A DNA stretch of 64,000 nt from Massospora cicadina (GCA_022478985.1 JAKSZP010002669.1:186001-250000); one strand, 5' to 3'; counted from the stretch's first letter, positions 22,401 through 34,960 are shown. Numbers and translations are program-made. The notes: generated by a model from the letters alone, not told the origin.

Positions 22401-23990
22401 GTTTGACCAACGCTCCAAAAGATATAAAATCATATCTTTTGAGAAGATCTGCCCATCTAGCAAGGCGTCTGTCAAGACCCTTCATATTCTGCGACCAGTG
22501 GAGTGACGCGTGATCCCATACGACCTTAAAAGGTACCCAGTACAGGTAATGTCAGAAGTGCTTGACTGCTCATCTAACCGTCAGGCGTTCTCTCTATGAC
22601 GGTGTAGTTCTACTTGGCTTTACTAACATCTTGGAATAAGCTCAATTGGGTGTTCCACCCTTCTTTGTCCAGTTGGGCAAGTATCATGCCATGCCCAATG
22701 TCACTTGTATTGGTGTAGAGGTAAAAGGCTTGCTGAAATATGGGTAAGCCAAGATTGGCGCCTCTAAAATAATGCTTTACACCTATAAGGCCTGCTATTA
22801 ATCCAGGCCCACTTGTACTTTGTTTCCTTTGTCAGCAGGTAAGTTTGGGGTACAGCAAGTCCACAAAATGGGAGATAAACTGCAATAATTCCACCATCCC
22901 AAGAAACACTTTAATGTTACTCATGTTCCTGGGTGGCTCCATAGCCATAATCACTTTAACCTTCCCATCCTGGATCTTGATTCAGCAGAGGCTGATCTTG
23001 TGCATGAGAAACTATAGTTTTCTCTTTAGGAAGATGTACTTGCTTCATTTCAACATCAAATTTGATGCTTAAATCCAGATAAAGACTTTGCACAGGTGTT
23101 GAAGATGCCCTTAAAGGTCTGCTGAACACAGTGATTATCAAGGTAGTACAACACACTGGAAAATTTGAGATTACCAAAAATGAGATCCATTGCGTGATAG
23201 AATGTGGCAGGGGCATTGAAGAGCCCCTGCGGCATCCTTTTATGAGCTTGAACAACCCCTGACTACAAATCAGGGCGCACTTCTCCTGGTCCTCTAGCAA
23301 GAGCTCCTTTTGCTATTATCCGCTGGCTAGATCTATTGCTTAGAAGTAATTCAATCCGCCCGGGCATTTCATAGTATTGTCTATGCATTGGAGCTGGTAA
23401 GAGTTTTTTGGTTATCCAATTAGAGCAGCGGTAGTCCATGACTAAGTGATGAGTCCCATTCTTCTTGCATACTAGCAGTAATAGTGAAGCCAAGGTCTTT
23501 TTGACAATTTGAATAGTCCTGCTTTGGCTAGTTGACTCAACTCTTAAGCGATGACAGCATCTTCAGCTTTTGAGAGGCGGTAGTGTTTAACTTTAATGGT
23601 ATAGAAGATCCAGTATTCATCTTGTGGATCTCTCCTTTGCAAAGTACATAGTCGTTGGATCTGGTACTAAATATATCATTGAACCCGTCCAATAGCTCGT
23701 CTATCTCCTTCTGCTGTTTGAGGGTCACTTCCCCAAACCCAAGATCTTCAAAGTCCCCTACGGCGTGTAATTATTTAATATCATTTTTAACTGGTCATCA
23801 GGGGCTGAGCAATGACCTATTTATCTTGATTACTATAAGTTGAATTATAATATTTACCAAGACAATGGTCAAATCTCCTGAGTAGTTGGTATCATAGAAC
23901 CTGGTAAAACTCTTAGTTCTTGTTTGTATATTCCGTTGTGACTTTAAACTTTTATAATATTTGTTGCTTATTGGTCCTCATAACTGTAGA
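22400..23990 (-). pseudogene. RT, RNase H and linker of relic I
   Basis: RT pieces: KNGTHHLVMDYRCSNWITKK (23400-23480), EKCALICSQGLF (about 23260-23295) and YYLDN at the catalytic YxDD (about 23131-23145, second Asp now Asn). RNase H traces follow at 22440-22760. On the upstream side the open piece at 23537-23728 carries QKEIDELLDGFNDIFSTRSN, the helix before RT. Frames shift repeatedly. Confidence 0.7.
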
Positions 23991-24322
23991 CGAAGTTTAA
24001 AATGGGTCTTAAAGCTATAGAGCTAGTAGAGGGGTCAATGGAGATGAAAGATAGGGTGAATAGATAATTTATTGTGTTAAAAAGAGTTGACATTTATAGG
24101 GGAGTGGGAACACAACGCTGAAAGGACATCCATGGCTCAATACAATCTATATCCTCTACATCCTTCCATATCAACTGTCTAGTTAATGCCTTTATTTTTC
24201 TTCATTGACTTCATCCTCCTGACTGCATAGGTGGCATTTGCACCTTTTTAAGATTCAGGAAGTGGAAGTGCAATCCCAGAAGGTATCTCCATCTATTTTC
24301 CGTGCACATGATGCTTCCTGTT

Positions 24323-24909
24323 TGTTATAAAATTGGCAGAATCGTTGAGATACATCGTAAGGGGTTTTTACACAGGGTCAATCACACTGGGCATTAGAAC
24401 AGACGATATGTAGATCTTCAGTCCTCAGAACACACTTAAAGAGATAAATATAATAAAATGAAGTAATATCCCCAATAATAGTTCTTTATTTTTAAGCAAT
24501 ATACAGAGGATTCCCGCTGCTCCACACTCTCTAACCTACAAACAATCCCCTCTTCTAATCTACTCATCTTGCTGATATCTCAGTGACTTCAGGTGATACT
24601 GACCATATGCTTAGTAATTCTTTTTGCTGCGTCTCATTGGTTCTGGAAGAGGTTAAATGTATTAATTCATGATTGCCTTAATTTGAGGTGATCTACTCAA
24701 TGTACATCATACGTTGACAACTCATCATTTGTCATTCCTCAACATCACCCTATCACCCAATTTGGAGGCGATTTAATATACCTTTCTTAACACAATATCG
24801 TCTCATCATAAGGCGCACAAATAAATGTACTCTTACTTAGGCTCACGGATTTTATCTATTCTGCTATAATGACTTAGGGTTATTGTCCAGTCATACCAGA
24901 ATCACGACA
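24323..24909 (-). repeat. 3' LTR of element H
   Basis: 587 bp. On the minus strand it begins TGTCGTGATTCTGGTATGAC directly after the pol end and a G-rich tract (plus-strand ttACCCCCTTGACTGG), part of the inverted-repeat structure described in the findings. Confidence 0.85.
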
Positions 24910-24959
24910 TTACCCCCTTGACTGGAAGATAAGTCTCTTATTGTTTGTAGGCCCAAAGG

Positions 24960-26180
24960 AACTTCATGTGTATTTGGTTGATGATCTAACCGCTTTCAGG
25001 GACCTTGATGATGTAAGTGTCAACGCCCATCATTTCAATTATCTCAAACGGACCAATTCAGATGTTGGCCAACCTATGCTTCTTCCTGAACCCATGTTGA
25101 TTATGGAATAGTACCATATTACCATCTTTGAACTGAGCCAACCCATTACATCGTATCAAATTGGCAGCCTGATTCTTGATCTTCTTGGGTAAACTGAAGG
25201 AATACACTTCAGTTTGCAACTTGATCGATGTGACCACTAGGCTAGTCAAATAACTGTGGGGATCCACTCTGCTAGTACCTTCTACACACGCATAAAGCAA
25301 AGCCGGAAAGGGCAGGGTGTCATCCATAAAGTAGCCAAAAGGGGCCCTTCCCTGTGGCGGAATGGTAGTTAATGTTATAGCCAATAATGGCGGTGGAAAA
25401 AGAGAGCTTCAATCAGAAGGTCGATTGTCACCAACTTCTGGAGCATGTTCACCAAAGTTTGATAACTCTCTCAACCATACCATTAGACTCAGGTTGATAT
25501 GAGGTCATTAGCACTTCACAGATGACCATTAGCTTGTTGAGCTTGGTAAAAATGTGGAGGTAAAGTTGGTTCTGTCATCAGTAAGGATGAACTGGGGACA
25601 GCCATTTCGATAGATTATACATTCCATAACAAACTTAGCCACCATGATTGCCCAAATTGCGTATTGCCCGCACTTCAACCAAACTGGTCAAGTGGATGAT
25701 AGCCGCCAGAATGTACTTGCCCCAGTTAGCTTCATTGGCAGAGGGCCAACGACATCAAGGGAAACCTTATGCCAAGCAAAATGCGGTTTTACTAGCTGGT
25801 AGGAAGTCTTCTGGTGGAACGGATTTTACACTTGGCACTGGTGGCAACAGGAAGTGGTTTCAAGCACATCAAATTGAATGCTTTCCCAGTAGTACTGAGG
25901 TCACAACAATTCCAGGGTCTTGCGTATTCCACAATGTTCAACTGCTTGGTGTGCGCTCATGATACTTTTCAGTCAGGCGGAAGGCCTTGGGATATTCAAT
26001 GTAGTATCCCCCATCTGCTTTTGCAACTCGCCGTTTTTCTGGAACGTATTGGCTCTTAGTCCTTCTAATACTTTGATTACTTGAGGCGGTTCATCGTCAT
26101 ACTTTCCACTGAGCATCTTAATGTATATAATGTAGCTCAAATCTTCCATAAATGTAATAATTGGCAGTCTCAATAAGCAA
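24960..26180 (-). pseudogene. Integrase of element H
   Basis: The C-terminal part is open for 108 codons (25058-25384): APFGYFMDDTLPFPALLY, then YSFSLPKKIKNQAANL and MVLFHNQHGFRKKHRL, closely matching integrase ends of C (37000-37300) and D (56830-57100). Core and zinc-binding parts lie at 25430-26170 but are broken. The N-terminal side has MLSGKYDDEPPQVIKVLEGL (26050-26115), a block shared with C and D upstream of the zinc-binding domain. Confidence 0.75.
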
Positions 26181-26189
26181 TCAGCTTTC

Positions 26190-27240
26190 TGGTGTTTTGC
26201 TCCAGGTCAGTAGAAAATCTTGAAGTAATAAGCCTGTAGTTTAAGGGATCATTGGGCTAGGCACCCTTCAGGATCTTTAAGTTTCTGCAACTGCGTAAAG
26301 AAGCGGGATTAAGTACTACTTTAAACTTCAACCCATGCGAATACACTTGAAATTGCTTGTAAGCGTATTCACTGTTATGCATTCCTGCTCAGTCACAGTA
26401 TAATTGCGTTCATGGCTGTTCAGGCTCCTACTGCAGTACGCTACAGTGCTTCTCTCCCTCATCATTGTTTTGAGATAGAACTGCCCCTACAGCGGAAAGT
26501 GATGCATCCATTTAAATGATGAACTCTTTATTGAAGTTTGGATAATGCAACACTGGTGCAATAATTAATGCCGTTCAAAGTGTATCAAAAGAGTGCTGAT
26601 GAAGTTCCGTCCATTTGAACACAACATCTTTTTTTAATAAGTTGAATAGTGGTCCTCCAATACAACTAAAGTTGGGTATGAAGTGGCGATAGTAGCTGAC
26701 CATCCCCAAAAATTACCTGAATGTCCCGCTTACTGTTTATAGTAGTCATTTTACGTTTAGCCTTCACCTTGGCTGATTGAGGTTTCAGCCCTGTTGCATC
26801 TACCACAAAGCCAAGGTACTCCATCTGATCCTTGAAAAAGTGACATTTCTAAGGTTTGATCTTGATGTTGGCTTCAGACAGACGGTTGAATACCTCCTCC
26901 AAATGGTTAAGGTGCTTAAAAATGTATGAGGGAATACATTAATATCATTGAGGTATACAAGGACACATGACAGCTTCAGGTCACCAGGGTTAGTGTCCAT
27001 CACCAGTTGAATTGTAGCTGGGGCGTTACACAGCCTTTGGGCATATGTGTTGGTTGAAAAATCCCCTCAGACGTGATAATGGTGCATTTTTCCTGTTCTG
27101 CCATGGGCAACTCAGTTTGCCAATAACCAGATAATAAATCCATTGCTGAGAAATAACGAGATCCCCCTAACCTATCCAAAGCATCATTGATCTGTGGCAA
27201 GGGGTATGAGTCATTTTTCTGTAATACTATTGATCTTTTG
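26190..27240 (-). pseudogene. Reverse transcriptase and RNase H of element H
   Basis: RT: INDALDRLGGSRYFSAMDLL, SGYWQTELP and EKCTIITSEGIFQPTHMPKG (27010-27190), then LSCVLVYLNDINVF with YLND at the YxDD site (26944-26955; first Asp is Asn). RNase H follows towards 26190 with broken frames. It would copy element RNA to DNA; it is inactive here. Confidence 0.8.
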
Positions 27241-28560
27241 GTAGTTTATTACTACAAGGGTGGTGCCATCCTTCTTTTTTTACAATAAGAATAGGCAAAG
27301 CACATAGACTCTTCGATGGTTCAAGCATCCCTTGCTCCAGCAGCTTTTCAATTTCCTCAGTGACAATGTCCTCAGCTGCCCTCAATTGGTGTATTAGCGG
27401 AGATCTGATGGGATGATGATCCCCAGTGTCCACTCAATGGACCACTCCCCATGCGCACCCTAAGTCATAATCATTGACAGCAAAGATCTCCTTATATTTT
27501 TGAAATAAAGCTTCCGCCTGATCTTTATGATATTCCAATAACCTCATTAAATTTTCATGTGGTACGACAGCCATTACGCCAAGCTGCGGTTTGATGGGCA
27601 TATCAAATTCATCCAGAGATCTAAACTCGTGAACCTGGAGGACCTCCTCAACTGGGGTCAAATGTAAATACGTCACTATTTGGTGCTGGCAGATTTGCAT
27701 GGGTCCGTTGTGGAGATTCAATACCAAAACCTTGATCTCCCCATGTCCCAGAAGTATAATGCCTGGAGCCATGCGGGGCTCAAGCTTCAATCACTGATAG
27801 GGCCCAATGACCTCCACATAAAGCCCAGCAGGCACTTCTACCTCTAACTCGGTGTTTATTATTACTTGGTGCCTGGAGGGGAAGGATATAGGGACAGCAG
27901 CTCTGAGAGGTAATCCTTGATATTCAAATATTTGATGGGGAAGGGTCCAGGTCTTTCTTTTAAATTGATGGTAGTAAACTGGAATCATCCCATTACTATA
28001 GGCAAGGTTGATATGTCCCATGTGCACCAAGCTTTTGGCACTCCGCTGGAGGTGAAATAACTTGGGATCCGTTGCCCCAAAATCTTGAAGGTCTTCCCAA
28101 TCATATCAATGACAGCACCATAGTGTCACTCAAAAGCGGTTCTAACAACAGGTCATAATGCTGTTTGGTAACACTACCACCGTAGCTGCAACAACAATTG
28201 ATCCAAACCACAATGGAAGCGCGCTGTAAGCTCCCTCAGAGTCCGTGTTTTATGCTCCAGCATTCCCATACACCATTTGATGTTCCACATCAGGTTTAAA
28301 TGTTAACTTCGCCACCAGCTTAGTGGAAACTATGTTAACTGGAGCGCATATCTACTATAGCACGAACTTGGGTCTTTTTTACAACCAAGTCACAGTAAGT
28401 ACACTCCAAGTATGAAGAACGGTGACTGTTTACTACATGGAAATATAAAATATCGCTTTTTTCAAAGAAGCTCATAATACTCTTACCAACTTTAGGGTAC
28501 CCTTTAACAATAGCGTCCACTGGAAAGGCGACTTCTACTCCTCACAGGGAAAGCGCATCT
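27227..28560 (-). pseudogene. Protease and PR-RT linker of element H
   Basis: Protease: LECTYCDLVVKKTQVRAIVD at 28345-28405, but the D-T-G active site reads D-M-R. The linker is unusually well kept: 79 codons (27791-28030) with YEYQGLPLRAAVPISFPS and VEVPAGLYVEVIGPYQ, then 118 codons (27434-27790) with RMAPGIILLGHGEIKVLVLN and VTYLHLTPVEEVLQVHEF, then DHHPIRSPLIHQLRAAEDIV before RT. The linker has a beta-rich, dUTPase-like pattern. Confidence 0.75.
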
Positions 28561-28659
28561 GCAGATGGTTCCATTTTGTTTAAAGAACTTTATTTAAACA
28601 TTTGACACATGTATGGCTTTAGGTGCCCTAGAGACCCTTCGTCCGCCGTGTCCTTAGCT

Positions 28660-29800
28660 TGTGTTTATGGCAGTACATTTACTCCCACACCAGTTGCTGA
28701 TATAGGAACACATCATCATACTGGGGGGCTTCTGCTGCATATACTTCAGTAAATACAGGTGGGACGTTTAAATTTGGTGTAGCGGAGGTAGAGAGTCCCA
28801 TCTCTACTCTGCTCTGACTTTTCCCTGGTAGCATTGATCCTGCTGTATATAATGGAATCATCAAGTGGGGCAACCTTGTTTCAGGTGCCCAGAGCGACCA
28901 CATTCTAAACAATTTACCCCATAGGGCCAGCATCCTTAAATATTATAAATTGGTTCACACGGAATGTTTTATGGAAGGTGCTCGTCATAACCAAGCTAGG
29001 GCAATATAATGACTACTGATGATCAGCGTAATTAGGCTCAGAATGGTATTTAGACCGTTGACAATTAGAAGGTATGGGGCGGATGTTTAACTGCTGGGGG
29101 TAACTCAGTGGAATCTGAACCAGACAAGCAATTTTCCCTAAATAAGATAGTCTGGTGATGGTAGCAGAAAAGTTCCACTCTGTATTGGGTGGAGGAAAGT
29201 TGGCGGATATATGGCACAATAACTGAACAATTTTTTGCAAGGGTACATTTTTATCTAACATTGGAGTCATGAGGCTGTACAGTTTGTGGTATGGCTTCAT
29301 GGCGAAGTTCATCACCTTGCACACGTCAGATTCAGAAAATCCCTGCCCTAATTGCCATGTGGGCTTCCACCATGAACCAATCAGCAAATGTGGTCAGAGT
29401 CTCATTATGCTGAAACCTGATGGTCAATAATTCAACCTTCCGCTGTGACATTTTTGTGGTACCCCCAAACAACCGCAACACAGTATCCTTCACTTCCCAG
29501 TATGAAACGGAACTGTTTGGAAGATAACAAGTTATTCAGTCAGCATTTCCAACATCCAGGGTGGATATTAATAGTTTTAATTTCTGCTGGTCAGAGACTC
29601 CTTCCATTGCAAACCTTAATTGTTTAAAGAACCCATGAATAATCCCATTGTGATCATTTAGAGGCAACATATCACTACAATCCTCATGAAAAAGATTATC
29701 CTGCCTTTTGAGCACAGCGTCTAAGGCAAGTTTGAGTCCCGCATATTTGACTGGTGTAGTATGTCAAGAAGATCCCCTGTCCATGTAATCCTGATGCGCC
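28660..29800 (-). pseudogene. Gag of element H
   Basis: An open piece of 124 codons (29013-29387) carries MKPYHKLYSLMTPMLDKNV, then PLQKIVQLLCHISANFPPPN, the C-terminal part of capsid. A zinc knuckle VNCLECGRSGHLKQGC (CX2CX4HX4C) lies at about 28875-28925. Upstream capsid sequence to 29800 is broken by stops. Same arrangement as in C and D. Confidence 0.75.
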
Positions 29801-29846
29801 ATGGCCAGTGATGGGAGATTTATTTTGGTGTAAATGATCAATGGGT

Positions 29847-29864
29847 CCTCTGTAGTGATCAACA
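29847..29864 (-). promoter_or_regulatory. Decayed primer-binding site of element H
   Basis: Beside the 5' LTR the minus strand reads TGTTGATCACTACAGAGG, matching TGGTGCTCACTACAGG of element E with a few changes. Confidence 0.5.
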
Positions 29865-29865
29865 C

Positions 29866-30455
29866 TGTTATAAAATTATCCGGAATCATTGAGATACACC
29901 ATAAAGATTTTTTCACAGGGTAATCACACTGAGCATTAGAACAGAAAATATGTAGATCGTCAGTCCTCAGAACACACTTAAATAAATAAAATAATAATAT
30001 GGAGCAACTTCCCCAATAACACTTCTTTATTTCTATTCAATATATTCAGTGAATTCTCGCTGCCCCCTCTCTCTAACCTACAAAAAATCCCCCTCTTTCA
30101 ATCTACTCATCTCGCTGATATCTCAGTGACTTTAATTAATACCGACCATTTTGCTTAGTAATTCTTTCTTCCACATTTCATTGGCTCCAGAAGAGGTTAC
30201 TATGTATTAAATTCACAATCACCTTAATTTGAGGTGTTCCACTCAATATTTATTATATGTCAACAACTCATTATTTGTTGTTTGTCAATATCACCCTATT
30301 GCCCAATTTGAAGGCAATTTAATATATTTCCAACCCAATATCACCTCATCATAAGGCGCTCAAAAAATCGTACTCATACTCAGGCTTAGCAGATTCAATC
30401 AATTGTGTCATAATGACTTAGGGGCATATAATCCAGTCATATCAGAATTGCAACA
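29866..30455 (-). repeat. 5' LTR of element H
   Basis: 590 bp, homologous to 24323-24909. On the minus strand it starts TGTTGCAATTCTGATATGAC, sharing the TGATATGACTGGA block found just inside the LTR start of elements C and D. Confidence 0.85.
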
Positions 30456-30585
30456 GTGGTCAAATCTTTAAAAGGTGCATCCATGGACAGAATTTGATTT
30501 TAAAGCCTTCATAGTCAACTTATTGGGGCTCAATTTGTAATCAGGGATCTCAACTTGCTTATTATCTTGAATTTAACAACGCTTA
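30456..30585. other. Spacer between elements H and C
   Basis: 130 bases without a recognisable feature. Because C is flanked by GCTTA (30581-30585) and GCTTG (37927-37931), this stretch was once joined to 37927 and probably belongs to the 3' tail of relic J. Confidence 0.45.
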
Positions 30586-31068
30586 TGTTGGAAAGCTGAT
30601 ATGACTGGATGATACGCTAACCATATGGTGGATTTGATGGGGAATTGGGACAAGCTTTTTGACAAAATGAAAAGAAGTCTACAAATGATAGTCAATTGAA
30701 ATGTTGACCAATCAGCAAGAACGGGGAATTATGCTGAGTTTGATATACATGAGAGTTTTGAATAAAAGGGGGAAATGAATAGAAGACACCAAACCAAGGA
30801 TGCATCCATCTTGGGGAATAGAGATATAAAGAGTTACATAGAGGATTGAAAGGGGGATTCATTTTCAGAAATTAGGTGGCTGCAGAAAAGGTCTGCATAT
30901 TAGTAAAATAAAAAAAGGTTGAAATAAGGGGAGATAGCTCTGTATGAAAGGTTTATTAGTTTTATTAAAAGATCAGCGATCTTCATATCATCTGATTTGG
31001 TTGCCCATTGGCTAATACCCTGTGCAAACTGACTTGGTGGAATCAAGCCTCAATGCTGAGAAATAACA
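30586..31068 (+). repeat. 5' LTR of element C
   Basis: 483 bp. Contains TGATATGACTGGATGATACG 15 bases from its start. Ends GAGAAATAACA, then G and the primer-binding site. Confidence 0.9.
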
Positions 31069-31069
31069 G

Positions 31070-31086
31070 TGGTGCTCATTACAGGG
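31070..31086 (+). promoter_or_regulatory. Primer-binding site of element C
   Basis: TGGTGCTCATTACAGGG, one base after the LTR. Same sequence as in element D (51834) and near-identical to E (50444) and A (16547-16562, minus). Confidence 0.75.
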
Positions 31087-31286
31087 AAACATTGGTCAGC
31101 TGTAGTTATCTGACGCTGTGAACATGATGATGAGACCTCATTTGTTATGTCACATTCTATTGGATTCTGCGTGCGTCATGTGGAAGAAATACAAGAGGCA
31201 TCTAATAATGATCCAATATTATTCACTTTGACTGAACCGGGTAATGATGAAGTTATGATCAATATGCATCTAGAAACTGCCCTGAG

Positions 31287-32615
31287 ATGATGGCCGACCA
31301 GTTAGGGCGCTCCACGAATGTGACCCCTCAGCAGCTGCAGAATATTATGGAGTGGTTGTTATGCGGATATTGATCATATGAAGATGAGGCGGGGGAGTAT
31401 GCCTTGAGTCTGTTTTATAATCAATGCGATCAGGAAGATCGCTATGCCCTGTATATGTCTTACCTGGATGCAACAACAATGGGGTTGACTCGCCGCTTTG
31501 GTACTCACAAAATTAAGGAGTATCTTGTCACGTATGTGCAACCGTCTATTTGACAATTACTGTGAGTATTGGCTCGCCACAATATAGAAATTGGAGATAT
31601 GATGCAATTTGCTCGAGCACAGCAAAATGATATTCATCTCTTGCTTAACTGCCTCGATCATTCTTTTTCAGAGGTATAAGGGGCGCATGGGAAAATGGAC
31701 CACTGTGTTGAGAACATCTGTCATCGATTAGACATGTTGCTACCCCAGTTTCATCTTGAGTTGTATTGGGTAATTGACAAACTGTTGGATCAGCATAGCC
31801 TATTGATGGAATGGATTTGGGATGTCATAATGTTGGTACACAATACTGAGCGTTTTATGACGGATTTAACAGAATGGGCGGAAGCACCTGAAAACATGGT
31901 TGCCCAGCTTAAAGAAAAAATAACACTGGTGGAACAGCAAGTGGTGGATCAAGTCAGCTTTGTATCAGCTGAAGAAAACCAACTTCATATTGAATGGAGT
32001 AGCCAGAAAATGACTGATACTGAGCTTGACCCTTGGTCAACGTCCCCCAAGTATCTGCAGCTAGTCCGCCAGGTTACACAATTGGAAGCTGATAATCAGG
32101 ATGAGCGGCGTCAAGTTTGCCCTCTTCCAATCCATGAGACACGGGAGTATGCTGACATACAAGAACGACTTAACACCCTTTGATGGGCCAATGAGAGATT
32201 GGTATGGGAACAAGCTGCTCTCCTAACACAGTTAGATGATGCTAACCAACAAGCGGATAATGTTAACTGACAGCACGGCCATATACAGAACACAATCAGA
32301 AGCATCCTCTCGCGCCTACAAGCAGTGGATATGAAGTTGCACGAAGAGAGGGAATATCATTGGGAGTTGCAATACCAATATGTGACATTGCAACGGGATT
32401 TACAAGATGGACAGTGTAAATGTCATTCAGTAAAAGTGGAGAAGATGATCAACGAGCATTTTGCGGAGTATGTCAGAGCTGGGGTGAACAGTGCAGTTAG
32501 TGGCAATTTGGGGGAGGAATGCTATGGATCCACTAACAAATATTCTTCAAGTTCGGAATGTATACCCCGCGCGACTCTACTTCCTTCAAGTTCATCATGC
32601 TGGATTCAAGCTTGA
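31287..32615 (+). pseudogene. Long coiled-coil-like gag leader of element C
   Basis: From ATG at 31287 a single reading frame runs about 443 codons with about six in-frame stops, mostly TGA. Open parts are 162 codons (31695-32183) and 96 codons (32325-32615). Composition is rich in Glu, Gln and Leu with heptad-like runs (AQLKEKITLVEQQVVDQV, VRQVTQLEADNQDERRQV, LHEEREYHWELQYQYVTL), suggesting long coiled coils. It precedes the capsid domain. Element D has a much shorter leader (51898-52080). I recognise no named domain; an assembly or scaffold role is inferred. Confidence 0.55.
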
Positions 32616-32699
32616 CCAGCCGTTGGCACAATAATTCACAAGGGGTGGTTCCCTTAGTCACTCTGGAACCAATTCGCCTGATACTTGCTGCAGAAGTCT

Positions 32700-33550
32700 G
32701 AAGCAAGGCGAAGCTGTGAAAATTGAGAATTTACCTCCTTTTAGTCATAATGGTAATCTACATGGTTACTTCAAGCGATTTGAATTCACCATGGAAGGAG
32801 TTTATGATTGGTGGAAAGCGAAACTGTTGTTGTCTGCTCTCAATGTGGACAGCGCCAATTAAGTTACTTGCTACCTTCCAAACAGCTCAGCATCCTATGA
32901 AGAAATTAAGGCGATTGTTCTCTGGCTGTTTGGGGGTGCGACCAAGATGGCCCAACGGAAAGCTGACTTCCTGACTATAAAATTTCACCAAAATGAGACC
33001 TTGTCAGATTTTGCTGAACATTTTACAGTGGAAGCGCATGTACTAATTGGAGCAAACATCTTATCTGACAAGGATGTTGGTATCATGATGATGGCGGCTG
33101 TCAAACCATATCAGGAACTATCTAATGCTATGTCTCACATGTGGAACAAAGAGGCAGGACTTATATGAATCGTGAATAATTTACGCTAACTCTCCACCAC
33201 AAACAGCGCCCCTAATATAGCCCGGCAACCTATTGCTATCCCCACACCAAAGACTTCAGAGTATGAACTACAGTGACTATGCTATCAACCGCCAGAACAT
33301 AATCATTTGTCATACAGATCTGAAAATCCTTTCCAGCCTAGATACGATCTGCCAGCTCATTCCCATCCTTGGAAACATATTAATTCTCGCACTGGTCCTT
33401 CAGCTGCATGCTATATATGTGAACCTTTCATGAATACTTGCTTCCAGTGCAGCTGGAGGGGGCATTATGCGGCAAACTGCCCTGGAAAAACACGAGTGTA
33501 TGCATTACCAACCAAGGATACCCAGCAGGTAAAAGCTCAAGCAGAGTAGA
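32700..33550 (+). pseudogene. Gag capsid and zinc knuckle of element C
   Basis: Capsid: FEFTMEGVYDWWKAKLLLSA by translation across a frameshift (32780-32850), YLPNSSASYEEIKAIVLWLF (32872-32935), then an open piece of 73 codons (32947-33168) with KFHQNETLSDFAEHFTVEAH and AVKPYQEL. Zinc knuckle CFQCSWRGHYAANC (CX2CX4HX4C) lies at about 33441-33482, followed by a tail to 33549. Frames change at least twice. Confidence 0.75.
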
Positions 33551-33569
33551 GATGGGACGCTTTACCTCC

Positions 33570-34960
33570 GCTATGTCTAATCCACTTGTCTCTAACGAAT
33601 CCCCAGCTCCTAATTGGGGAGGCTTTGAAACTCAATTAAATGAATTACTATACAAACAGCTTCTGTTGGGTATCCTTGCTTACATTTCCAACAGTAACTT
33701 TTCACCCTCCAGCCCTGTGTTTCATCATGATGTGCAGAAATCATATGCGTGGCAGATCTTGAAACAGACTGGCACAAGTATTAGGGATTCCATGATGGCC
33801 GCTACTTCTTTGGTAGGAGTCCACACAGACATATTGGTGGGAAAAATCATCAATGTGTATCCTCAGGTCGACAAGAGCATCTCCTCTTTCTTAAGTAACA
33901 TTAAGCTCTTGGATGTACACGCAATAAACACTGATGGTTTCTCTTACTCAGAATGTAATTAATGTGACAATTTTCGTTCAAAATACAAAAATCTGCGCTA
34001 TTATTGATATGTAAGCCCCTGTGAACATAGTCTCTACCCGGTTGGTGGCTAAGCTTCTGCTCAAACTGGATTTGGACCATCGTGTATTATATGGAACCGC
34101 GGGTACACAAAGCACTGTGTCTGAAGGTGCATATAGTGCATTGCCCTTACAATTTAGGTCAGTCAGGGATTTTACCCCAGCAGTGGTTCTGCCAAACAAC
34201 AACTATGACATGATAATCGGTGCAGCATTTATAAGGGAATTTGGTGTTGTGATAAATATGGCGGAGGAAACTCTTACTATTTTAGGCCAACAGATCCTCA
34301 TATATTTTACCTCTTGTGGAATCCCAAAGGAATCATTCCGCTCCAGTCAAATCAATCTAGTATACAGCGACGGAGTAATTCCCATGCACTATTGACAACT
34401 GAAGCGGTGTAACAGGGTCCTCCCCAACCATATTTATGAGTACAAAGGGATTCTGCTTCGAGCAGCAAGCGATTGGAGCATACTCTCTGGACACCAATGC
34501 ATAGTAGGGACTGAGCTCGAAATTGATGTCCCTAAAGGGCTTTATGGAGAAATCCTGGCTCCTCACCAACACTCTTGGCTTGAACCACATGTGGCTCCAG
34601 GGATACTGCTACCTGGGAATGGAGAAGTGAAAGTGCTGCTAGAAGATTTACAGAAGGAGACCATAACAATTCAGTGGCACCAAGTGGTGGCTTACTTACA
34701 CTTTGTTCCTATAGAAGAAGTCCACCATATTCATGATTTTGGTTCCTGGGAGGATCTCAGACTGCCAACAAGCTCTCCACTTGGCGTATTGACCGTGGTT
34801 TCATGGGAAGCGCTTACTGGATTATCAGAAGAAAAAATAGAACAGGCTATGGCGTTATTTGAAAAGTATCAAGATATTTTTGCACATGCTGATCATGATT
34901 TGGGGTGCTCTCAAGGGGTGGTACATTGGATAGATACTGGGGATCACCCTCCCATTTGAT
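33570..34960 (+). pseudogene. Protease and PR-RT linker of element C
   Basis: Gag-pro linker to 33960 ending SYSECN. The active site reads D-M-stop at about 33996-34012 in place of D-T-G. Then VNIVSTRLVAKLLLKLDLDH and NNNYDMIIGAAFIREFG (34021-34395). The linker to RT is open for 122 codons (34591-34959): VAPGILLPGNGEVKVLLEDL, VVAYLHFVPIEEVHHIHDFG, DHDLGCSQGVVHWIDTGDHP. The stop before RT comes where a CGA Arg codon would be expected (TGA). Confidence 0.75.

Larger units (their letters stand above)
20460..24322 (-). mobile_element. Ty3/gypsy relic I
   Basis: Minus-strand integrase, RNase H, RT and the start of the linker/protease region occur in gypsy order. No LTR pair was found; 23990-24322 has a TATA-like tATAAATG on the minus strand and might be part of a 5' LTR or leader. 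The right side is cut at 24323 by element H. All genes are broken. Confidence 0.65.
24323..30455 (-). mobile_element. Ty3/gypsy element H with both LTRs
   Basis: LTRs 24323-24909 (587 bp) and 29866-30455 (590 bp) both run TGTTATAAAATT...GACA/AACA on the plus strand and are clearly homologous. Internal order on the minus strand is gag, protease, linker, RT, RNase H, integrase. Flanking 5-mers (CTGTT, GTGGT) agree at only three positions. Pol is most similar to that of elements C and D. All genes have stops or frameshifts. It sits between relics I and J. Confidence 0.85.

Noticed and set aside
24323..30455. A clean 5-bp target duplication for element H
   Set aside because: Flanks CTGTT and GTGGT agree at only three of five bases. 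The LTR pair itself is the evidence for H.
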